Program-made: the position numbers and the translations under genes
Shown: positions 8,101 through 16,200 of the stretch, one piece after another
Numbering within the stretch: the first letter of the stretch is position 1
Layout: each line of letters opens with the position of its first letter
Assembly (NCBI GenBank): GCA_000310025.1
Contig: FN648806.1
Span: 26,176-42,871 of the forward strand
Source of the DNA: Ectocarpus siliculosus
Lineage: Eukaryota; Sar; Phaeophyceae; Ectocarpales; Ectocarpaceae
Direction: 5' to 3'
Length of the DNA: 16,696 nucleotides
The notes under the pieces: model-generated
The model's input: the letters and a program-made list of their open reading frames with translations, nothing else
Database searches by the model: none
Told to the model about the DNA's origin: nothing

Positions 8101-9967
8101 GCCTGGCCAAGTTGTGGATGCTGCTGCCGACTCGAATGTACCACCTTCTGTGCCCTCGAACGCCCCTAGCATGCCACCTTCTGCCCCTCCCTTTTCGTCA
8201 CGGGCGCATTTGGCACCATTGCAAGACCACGCTTCGAGTTCCTCGGGAGTTCGTTCAGGGTACGAGGTTCACGATGAGGCAGCTGCCAGGGCCACGGCAG
8301 TGTCATCGTCATCAGCGCCGGCCGCCCCAGCTCTGCCGCAACAGCCTTTGGTGGTGTCATCAGCGTCGACCGCCCCAGCTCTGCCGCAACAGCCTTTGGT
8401 GGTGTCATCAGCGTCGACCGCCCCAGCTCTGCTACAACAGCCTTTGGTGGTGCCCCCCCCCCTCCCGCGTACGTCTATCCTGATCGATCCTCGCCCGGCG
8501 ACCGGCCACGTCATGGCGTCACCGGCCAACGCGACATCGCCGTTGCCTCAGGATGATGCTAGCTTGCCTTTGTCTTCCACGGGGGCGAGGACGAAGCAGG
8601 AGGCTTTGGACGCTGCGGACGCCGCTGCAGCGGAGGCCGACACCATCCGCATTCAAGACAAGATGGACAAGCTGAAGCCGGAACAACTTGATAGTGTCAC
8701 ACGCTTGCCCCTTGGTTCTGATCCTGATGAATTTGCTCGTTTCGCGTCTAGCTGCAAGGGCGTGGTCACCGAGATCCTCAACAAAAGCGACGTCAAACGC
8801 AAGCAGACTTTCGCTTCCTCCACCTGGGTCGCAGGATGGCTTCCGTTGTTGCGCAAACGTGTTCGTGCTGCTGTCGTTGAAGGTCAAACCACCAACCGTG
8901 CCACGCTGGAATTTCTTGATGCCACTTTCCAACAGGTAGAAAACCATCTGCGCAAGGAACCGGCCGGGCCCTCGACGTACGCGTTCTTTATCCAGAAATT
9001 GGCGGCCGCTTGGGACACTCAAGACAAGAGCTCGGGGATCGATCGCCTTCGTAGTTTTGGCGTGTCCACCGGCGAGACGTACGGAGAATACATTCGTCGC
9101 TATAAGGCTCTGGCCATGACTGTCATGGTTTCTCATCACGCGTTCAAGCCTTCGGATGCACAAGTGCAGATAGCTGTTCGAGACTCCATGTTGAAGCAGT
9201 TTCCCGTAGTGTCTGGACAGGTGTACAAGGATGAGCAGCTCTCCATGGAAGCCCCTTTTGGGCGACATGCTTCGTGTTTGGACGATATGTGGGATGTGTT
9301 GGACAAGCGGGCATTCGCGCACACGCCGGCGGTACATGGGGACGATTTTTTTTCGGTGTCTTCCACGAATGCTAGGAGTTCGTCTGCGGTTTCGCGTGCT
9401 GTAGCTTCTTCGGCGTTGCATTCGTCGGTGACCCCTTCGTGGAGCGGAGGTTCTTCGGCTGCGGTGATGAGTGTTGACCCTCTGCCTAATGATGATCGGG
9501 ACCCTTTTCTGTTGCACTACAGCGACTGGCCGTTGCAAGGACACTTTCAAGAGGTGTACAATGTCGCTAGTGAGATGGCTCTAACCAAGAATGATCCGCC
9601 ATTGTTCACCCCCTTGGTCTCAGCTGAAGACCGCCGCAACGCGCTTCGGCTGTACAAGGGCAAGTGCCTCAACTGCTTAGGCGAAGATCACTCCTTCAAA
9701 TCCTGTACTCGTGGTTTCATTAACGCCACAGGCCTGCTTAACAATGACATCAAGCTCTGCATGGAAAAAGATCCCGCACTTTGGAGTCGGTGGAAAAAGC
9801 GCATGACCTCGTATAGACGCCCTACAGGACGCAACCCACCCCGTAATCACTCCTCCGGACGAGCCCGCCGCTCATTTGACACATCGGACATGAAACAGTC
9901 CTCACACACAGAATCCTCGTCGGAGACTTCCACTTCGGCTAAGAGGGGCTGGAAGGGTAAGAAATGA
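5147..9967 (+). CDS. gag: Giant Gag polyprotein (capsid and CCHC knuckle, RS tract)
   Basis: The frame encodes 1606 residues, far longer than usual Ty3/gypsy Gags. It should form the virus-like particle and bind element RNA. Residues 1-400 match no family I recognise. Residues 443-517 are five 15-residue EREAALAEAARKQEE-type repeats, a charged helical coiled coil. Residues about 789-870 are Arg/Ser dipeptide-rich like an SR protein. Residues 1060-1103 are Pro-rich repeats. Residues about 1165-1400 are helical and resemble a retrotransposon capsid region. Residues 1507-1520 form a zinc knuckle, C-x2-C-x4-H-x4-C. The C-terminal tail is basic and Ser-rich. The start is the first ATG after an in-frame TAG at 5141. 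A second in-frame ATG at 6059 (AACACCATGTCC) has a good context and precedes an acidic stretch typical of a protein N-terminus, so it may be an alternative start giving 1302 residues. The stop is TGA, followed by C. Confidence 0.85.
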   Translation: MLACDAFAKRPRDWDLAKDTRLGGHRDVVGDFSYARRPSQAILSASAVHEVISVADTLCMKQPELLSLCSGTRDDNMLPASATTSTAFMPAYRPMSADFPVVLSDLTPLVSTWRALCAHKLGVSRPTSLPSIFRNHMEIFFGASFTLKAFELETFQQRKPTAVFARTSAPVAEERRAALRVFWSDNLVSPFNTGPFVLASTAVYAWHGVLLDAFSAWLDPLQPRVHQAFIAGRMLSCGYLRFSHGPRFASTAITPRFTVSAAIGSAVATAVGGDTSTVAGRSALVKIDSSCPSSGPVFLKKENTMSSGYVELMDGNEEILDYEAEGEPSTAELLAGAGTGDESESTPGASAADDLRYNIATADPADLEQAYTAGRISLRDVVRAARLSPGSPICARPFSLPQEDMVMHLSQDEFAAFQELTEMWHRGLASEVAAAEERKLLEEREAALADDARKQEEERQAALAEAARKQAKEREAALAEAARRQEEEREAALAEAARKQEEEREAARAAAQKKAELAAREEYVRAARAKQGALRSRLEDLGHRPQASTLPSRPARRRVVPPPTPQAAPDVAAAPQFSVTLGGPAGDADGASDDEAEEYRFHAVDTAFLSRPLSTPTDVITFHDADRTSALFAWAGLQQIVRDRCPDSYTDLGFAHLVSSPFLDQLEPSIRQSVFLLVSALRRASFTEGPQGTAVVVHNGGIRLPLARTATNDDFRHDLQLPQQDSARRAHGSGGTKDYSLSAAPASASRRSRWGDQAPTAKSGTAERTSRGPGVEDGGRGYAESSSKRRHRESRSRSRSTDRQPRHAPSSRRGRSRSSDRRGSNTPSRRRSRSRSQTRSGGNSRATSSDSGRGGKGRRKSGRGRRQVQYDRCDFRSSGLLGDRKTASEDGSLCSSPPVLLPPADVGPPPVSTLAFKLANMQLREHSAAVKSHAPTHTVVDQPTSSLLLDERVGSPRNAASHASTSASRTEMLLEQVLTLLRAQTPGQVVDAAADSNVPPSVPSNAPSMPPSAPPFSSRAHLAPLQDHASSSSGVRSGYEVHDEAAARATAVSSSSAPAAPALPQQPLVVSSASTAPALPQQPLVVSSASTAPALLQQPLVVPPPLPRTSILIDPRPATGHVMASPANATSPLPQDDASLPLSSTGARTKQEALDAADAAAAEADTIRIQDKMDKLKPEQLDSVTRLPLGSDPDEFARFASSCKGVVTEILNKSDVKRKQTFASSTWVAGWLPLLRKRVRAAVVEGQTTNRATLEFLDATFQQVENHLRKEPAGPSTYAFFIQKLAAAWDTQDKSSGIDRLRSFGVSTGETYGEYIRRYKALAMTVMVSHHAFKPSDAQVQIAVRDSMLKQFPVVSGQVYKDEQLSMEAPFGRHASCLDDMWDVLDKRAFAHTPAVHGDDFFSVSSTNARSSSAVSRAVASSALHSSVTPSWSGGSSAAVMSVDPLPNDDRDPFLLHYSDWPLQGHFQEVYNVASEMALTKNDPPLFTPLVSAEDRRNALRLYKGKCLNCLGEDHSFKSCTRGFINATGLLNNDIKLCMEKDPALWSRWKKRMTSYRRPTGRNPPRNHSSGRARRSFDTSDMKQSSHTESSSETSTSAKRGWKGKK
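6473..6697 (+). repeat. Five 45-bp tandem repeats encoding coiled coil in Gag
   Basis: Units start at 6473, 6518, 6563, 6608 and 6653. Each codes for 15 residues close to EREAALAEAARKQEE. The last unit is diverged. Alternating Glu/Arg with Ala/Leu suggests a long single helix or coiled coil that could help particle assembly. Confidence 0.85.
7511..7750 (+). other. SR-protein-like Arg/Ser tract in Gag
   Basis: The translation at residues about 789-870 contains SRSRSRS, RRSRSRS and RGRSRSS runs with Gly/Arg-rich flanks. RS domains in cellular proteins recruit splicing factors, are phosphorylated by SR kinases and drive nuclear import through transportin-SR. In Gag it could bind RNA, aid nuclear entry or affect splicing of the element's own transcript. 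The motif is seen directly; the roles are inferred. Confidence 0.75.
8324..8455 (+). repeat. 48-bp tandem repeat, nearly three copies, Pro-rich in Gag
   Basis: Units at 8324-8371 and 8372-8419 and a partial unit from 8420 code for APALPQQPLVVSSAST. The copies differ by very few bases (the first starts GCGCCGGCC before the shared part, the third has CTACAA for CCGCAA), so the expansion is recent. It lies in a Pro/Ser linker just before the capsid-like region. Confidence 0.85.
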
Positions 9968-10247
9968 CTTGCCGATGGCGGAGTTCAGCCGGTACTACCG
10001 TCAACAGCAACCACCGTGCACCCTTTTGGAGTCTCCCAAGATGTTCGTGTACAGCCTACTTCTTTGGATACTCCCGATGTCCCCAAATCACGTTGAGTTT
10101 CTCGGCCCGCCTCCTCATCGCCCGCCTCATCGTCTGCTGGTATTGGACATGACAAACCCACTCCGGCACAACCTTTGTGGTGTGGGCGACAGGGAGGTAA
10201 GACGTCGAGCGGTTCACCCCTGCTCACCTCGTCGTCTCGGGTTACAG
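9957..10247 (+). other. Candidate intron joining gag to pol in frame
   Basis: The donor AAGG|GTAAGA (GT at 9957-9958) lies eight bases before the Gag stop codon. The acceptor GGGTTACAG ends at 10247 after a moderately pyrimidine-rich tract. Removing these 291 bases (97 codons) deletes both in-frame TGA codons (9965-9967 and 10094-10096) and keeps the reading frame, giving one Gag-Pol frame, while the unspliced RNA would give Gag only. A stronger-looking acceptor at 10381 (CTCTTTCGCAG) would shift the frame. Readthrough of UGA-C is the rival explanation. Confidence 0.35.
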
Positions 10248-13200
10248 AAGGAACAAGAACCTCGTCTACTACTGTTCGCCAAGACTCTTCTGGTGTTGTC
10301 AGCCGGGCCTCTTCTCGGATAGCACACGAGCCTTCTTCTACATTCGCCGGGGATCCTGTCGATTCTCCTTCTCTTTCGCAGCTTTCGTTGTCTTCGACCG
10401 TCCGCTGCCCCCGTGTGACAGCACCTGATACGAATGCGTCTTCCTCTGCTGCACACAACGTGCTGACTGCACCACTGCCATCGGGATCGGATGGTAGTGC
10501 CCACCATTCGGTGGAAGGTTCGGCTCCTTTGTCACGGGGGAGTAGTCCAGAGCGCCCTGCGTCCATTCACGCACATTCGTCTGCCGCAGGAAAGACTTCT
10601 CCTAACGAACGGGTCTCTCATAGCCGAATGGCCTCTGCTAACATTGACCTCGCCGGAGCCGCCGCTCGTAGGCCGCCCTCCGGATCATGGACCGGAACGA
10701 CTTCGCCCGCTCCTCCCTCGCTTTCTGGGTCCTCCCCGTCGGAGATGAGGACCCGTCCGCTTGGCTCACCCCCGCCCGTGCCTGGTGCCCGCTCTTTGCC
10801 CCTCCGCCCTGCACCGGCTCCGCCGTTTGATGACAAATGCGAGTACGCTTCGGATGACGTCCTCCTCTTCTGGAAACCTCCGTCTGTGTTCTCGCAATGG
10901 ACTCCCTCGGCTTTTGACGTACTGGGGGTACGTTATTCATGTGGTGAGCAATTTATGATGTCTGAAAAAGCGAAGTTGTTTGGGGATATGACGTCGTATG
11001 ACAAAATCATGGCTGCAACCGATCCTAAGACACACAAGTACTTGGGTCGTAACGTACGTCCTTTTGACTATGCCGAATGGGAGCGTCGTCGAGAAGAGAT
11101 CGTGCTTACGGGGTCGTATGCCAAATTCGCTCAGAACCACGACATGAAACAACATTTACTGGAGACGGGTACCCGCCTCCTCGCGGAAGCCAGCCCCTTT
11201 GATCGTGTTTGGGGTATCGGCATGTCTGCATGCTTTCCGGAGGCTAGCATTTCATCCAAGTGGGCGTCTAGCGGTAAAAACTTGTTGGGAAAAGCTTTGA
11301 TGGAAGTTCGGCGCCTTTTGCGGGATCATCCCCTGTCTGGCGAAGCTCTCCCCGCCTCCACTTCCCCCACCCCCCCCATTTCGCAGCCTCTTCCCCATGG
11401 CCGTAGACGCATCCACGAGGTTGCTACCGCGGCCGGTTCGTCGTCACGGGAGGACCGGGGTGAAGACCCAGCTTGTCTCCGTTTAGACGCTCCGGGGGAC
11501 CATGCTTCTGGTGTTCATCTGGTGGCCTCGACCTCCGCTTGTGCAGACCAACCTCCTCTTCTGGAACACGGGCCCGATCTGGTCGGCGGCACGCTCCTGT
11601 TGGACTCGGACTCTTACACCACCCGGGTTCTGCTGCATGGCGGACCTACAGCCACTTCTCAACTCGCGCGAGTGGCACTGCTGGACTCTGGGTCTCCTGC
11701 GTCTTTTGTGTCCGACTCCGTGGTCACCGCCATGATAGCTGCTGGAGCCTTGACAGCTGGCAGCGTTCGTGTTTCGCCCTCTCGTCGTTGGGGTGGGTTT
11801 GGTGATGGACCCGCCCTTGTGACCACTCGGTCAGTTCGTCTCACCGTTAATTTTCTTCATGGAGCTCGAGCTACCGCTTCGTTGGCGGTCTGGGCCTGCG
11901 TTGTTCCAGATGCCGCCATGGGGCACGCCGTGCTTCTGGGTCGCGATAGCTGGATGCGGTTCAACTCTCGAGTGTTCACCACCCTCCCCCACCCTGGACC
12001 GGACGGCCGGGTTATGGGCGAGCTCACGCTCTCTCCACGTTTCACCGCTGGCGCTTGTGTTTACGCTACACACGACGACGCTCCTGCCTCTTCGTTTCAC
12101 CTCAAATATGCAGGGAGCTCGGGCATTTCCTTGGGGCCGGAGCCTGCCCTTGTTGAGGTGGACCTCGTCCGTTCTTCGGGCATGCCTGCGCTGATCGGCG
12201 AATATCTCGTATCGTTCCGACCTGAAGTGGGTGCACTTTCGTCCCCCGATGCATTTGTTTCCAATGGTCTTCAGCGTATTCCCCTTGCAGGTTGTGCCGA
12301 ATTGGAGCCGGGCGACGTTATTGGCGTGTCTGCTGCACCGCTATTACGAGTACCGGTAGAAACCCTGAAGGCGGCTCCATCTTCGACTCCCACCGCCCCC
12401 CCGTCCTCTACATCACCGCATCGGGTCAACGCCGTTGGCCCCAAGTCCGGGACTCGCCGCTCTCCGGACCCAGCCTCCGCCCCGCCTCCTCCGAAGCCGC
12501 CTCCTCAAGAACTGCTTGACCGCTTCTCCGAGGCCCAGCGCTCCAGTTTTCTGCGATTGTGGACTAGGCTGCCCGCACATATGCACGACATCGCTTTCGA
12601 TCTACACAACCCGGGATGGACACCGGAGGCTATTGATCGTTTGGCCGACGCCCTTGTTGAGTATTCCGACGTGTTCTCTACTTCGAAAACCGATTTTGGT
12701 TCCTGCACCGTCATGCCATTCACTCTTTCTGTCCCCGCAGGGACGAAGCCCGTCGCATCACGCCCGTATCGTATTAACCCGTTAATGCAGAAGAAAGTGG
12801 ATGCCGTCTTGGACCAGTATTTGGCGGCAGGGCTCATTCAGCATTCCACTTCTCCCTGGGCTTCTCCCCTGGTCGTCATCCCCAAGAAGGACGGATCGGT
12901 TCGCATCACCGTCAACTACAAACGACTCAACGCCCTGGTGGACTTGGATGGACAACCTCTCCCTCGGGTGGACGGTATCTTGGATTCTCTCTACACCGGG
13001 AAAGTGTTCTCCATCTTCGATCTCAATTCGGCCTTCCACCAGATCGTTTGTGACGAAGACACTGTCCCGCTCACCGCCTTTTGCACTCCCACGCAGTTGT
13101 TCGAATGGCTTCGGATGCCGCAAGGAGCCAACGCCAGCCCGTCTTGGTTCGTCAAGGTCATCAACAGAGTGGTGCACGGTCTGGAGCGTGTGCTTGCTTA

Positions 13201-16200
13201 TCTGGATGATGTTATCTGTTTCGATGAGGAACCTCTAGGACACGTGCTCAACATGATCGAGTTTTTCAAACGGCTGCGCCAGTACAACCTCAAGCTGTCT
13301 CCAGGGAAGGCTCGTGTCGGCGCCACCCACGCCAATTTCCTCGGTCACACCATCTCCCCGGCTGGGGTTAGCCCTGATGGCGTCAAGGTTCGGGCGCTCA
13401 CGCACATGCCGCCGCCGACGAATGTTAAGCAGCTTAGGAGCCTCCTCGGTGGCCTCAGCTACTACCGGAAATTTCTTCAGAATCTCGCCACCAAGGTGCG
13501 GCCTCTCAACTCTCTTCTCAAACAAGGCGTCCCCTTCAAGTACACCCCGGGCATGGTCAAGGTTGTCAAAACGTTGTTGAGCGAACTCGCGCGTCCCCCG
13601 ATTTTGGTCTTCCCGGATTGGGCTGCGGTCGAGGACAACAGCCGTCCTCTCCGTTTGTGCTCCGACGCGTGCATTGACGGCTTTGGAGCCTCCCTGGAAC
13701 AAGAACAACTCGATGGCTCGGTAAGACCCATTGTGTACATCAGCCGCGCTACTCTTCCGGCGGAGCGGAACTGGACTGTTCTGGATCTGGAAGCTGGTGG
13801 CATTGTTTGGGCCATTAAGCGCCTTCGGGGCTATTTGTGGTCAACCAAGTTCATCATCTATTCAGATCACAAAGCCTTAGAGAGCATTGGAAAGGTTGGA
13901 GAACACAACGCCAGGGTACCACGATGGCTCGAATTCCTGTCCAACTTCACCTACACCCTGAAATATCGGAAAGGTTCGGCAAACGGCAACGCGGATTTCC
14001 TTTCGCGGCTGCCTTTACCAGCACAAGACACGGACACAACCGGCCCCGATTGCATTGATGGTGTCGATCACGCTGGTGTCTTCCTCATTCGGGCTTGTGG
14101 ACTCAACTATCACTCGTCGTCTACGCCGGAGGTCGGTTTGGGTGGGCTCCGCCCTCCCTGCTCGGCGGGTGTCTTTTCACCCCCAGCGCTACAGCCATCT
14201 GATTTTGGGGATTTCCGCCGTCATCACCCGCGCCTGCTGGATGTTCGATCGGACTCCCCGATTGATTATCAAGATTCTCGGAGGTCTTCGGGAGTCTTCG
14301 TGGTCTCACATGTTTCCACGTCTCCGGTGCCTGTTTCCTGTTTGGCTCCGGCTACGTCCCGCGGAATGTCTCCGGCCGCGTCTTTGGCGAATAGATATGT
14401 GCACGTCCTGTCTTCGCTTCCGGAGCGGGGACCGCTCATTTCTTCACGGACTCGGGCCAAGACCACCGCTGCTTCTGGAGGCACCGTCACCGGTCCCACC
14501 TATTTCGGACGCCAGCCGCGGGCTACCATCGTCCCTCGGGCATCGTCCACTGCCCGTCGTCCTAGCCGGTCCCGCTCGACAAACAAGACCATCCGGACCG
14601 GCACGCGTCCCCTGCCGTCATCTGCGACGTCAACGTCGGCGTTTTCGTCGACTGCCTCTGCGCCACAGGTGCCTTCGCCGGCATCGGCGCGCGCTGCATC
14701 CTCGGTTTTGCCCTCTATCCAGGTTTCGCCTGGGACTTCGCCCCGCCCAATGCCTCCTCCTGAGGTGACACCGCGGTCTGCAACTTCACCACTCGTTGAG
14801 GCCCCTCGTTCTCCAGCCTCTTCCGTGGGATCGCTTGTCTCTGGGTTGGAGCCGACTGACTTGGACCCCTCACCTTTGCGAGCTTGCGTTCAGAGTTTCG
14901 GCACTGTGGACTGGGCTAGGGAACAACAGCGGGAGAGCGAATGCGTGGTGGCTATGCGCTTTCTGTCTCATGGCTCTCCCTTCCCCCCCCCTTCTGACTT
15001 GCTCACCCTTAGTGCCCCGCTCCGCTCCCCTCGGTTGGACGATGTCCTTGCGTTGGCGGCGAAAACCAGGCTGCACACGACCGATGAGAACGTCACCCTC
15101 CTCGTACATAAACCGGCGCCATCGCCGATCGGGCGCTCTGGCGGCAGGACCACTCGTCTACCGGATACTGGTGTGCCCCGTGTCTACGTGCCCATGTTGA
15201 TGCATCCGTGGGTCCTTCATGCCTGCCATACCGCCGCGTCCTTCCATCTTGGTGTTCATCGTACACAACGTCTGCTTGAGCGTTTCTACTGGTGGATTGG
15301 TCTGGATCGATCCGTACGCTGGTGGCTTCGCGCGTGTTTGGTGTGTCAAGCTCGCAAGACTTCGCGTCAAACCGCTCGGTGGCCCGTCATCGCTATGCCA
15401 TTGCCACAGGGGCCTGGTACGGTCGTAGGCGTCGACTTCTTCGGCCCCCTGCCCGTGACTGCCAAGGGCAACTCCTACATTCTATTGTTCACAGACCGTT
15501 TCAGCCGGAGAGCCGACATGTTCGCGGTTACAGCGGCGGAATTTACGGCGAAAGGGACGGCTCACATCTTCGTCAACCAGTACATGACCAAGTGGGGATG
15601 TCCAACTACGTTATTGTCGGACAACGGACTGCATTTTTGCTCGAAGCTCTCCATGGCGATCTACGAGATGATGAAAATCAAGAAAGTCACCACCAGCTCC
15701 TACCACCCGCAAACCAACGGCGGCACGGAACGCGTCAATCACACGATGGCTCAGATGCTTGCGGTAGTCGTCAACGAACAGCAAAACGATTGGGACATAC
15801 ATCTCCCGCACGTTGAATTTGCCTACAACAATTCCGTGAACCAGTCGACTGGATTGGCGCCGAACGAGATCCATATCGGACGCATTCCGCGGCTTCCGCT
15901 TTCGGTCTTCGATCATCCAACGGTAGGTGGTCATCAAAGCTTAGCCCGTGACCAACTCGAGTATTGCAACTTGGCTGTCGATCGTCAGCGCCGGGCCTAC
16001 GACCTGGTCCGTGAGTACAACGCCCTGAAGATCTCGCGAGTCGAACGCCGTAATTCATCCCTGCTGGACGCCATCCACAAGCTCCCGCAATTTACTGTTG
16101 GCGGGTGGGCTTGGGTCTACAACACGGCTGCTACAATTCGACAGGGTGTGCGGAACGACACGGATCACCAGGTGCTCAAGGCCAAATTCGCGCTTTCCTG

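Noticed and set aside
8519-9550. 343-codon open frame on the minus strand inside gag
   Set aside because: It lies antisense to the capsid-like region of Gag, has no recognisable domain and fits the codon bias of the + strand frame. It is a shadow.
10371-10381. CTCTTTCGCAG as the acceptor that joins gag to pol
   Set aside because: It is a strong-looking acceptor, but joining it to the donor at 9957 shifts out of the Pol frame. It could still serve a different, subgenomic splice.
10826-11327. A DarT-NADAR type toxin-antitoxin pair
   Set aside because: No DarT-like ADP-ribosyltransferase is visible in the window. NADAR is embedded in Pol, so it acts alone as far as can be seen.
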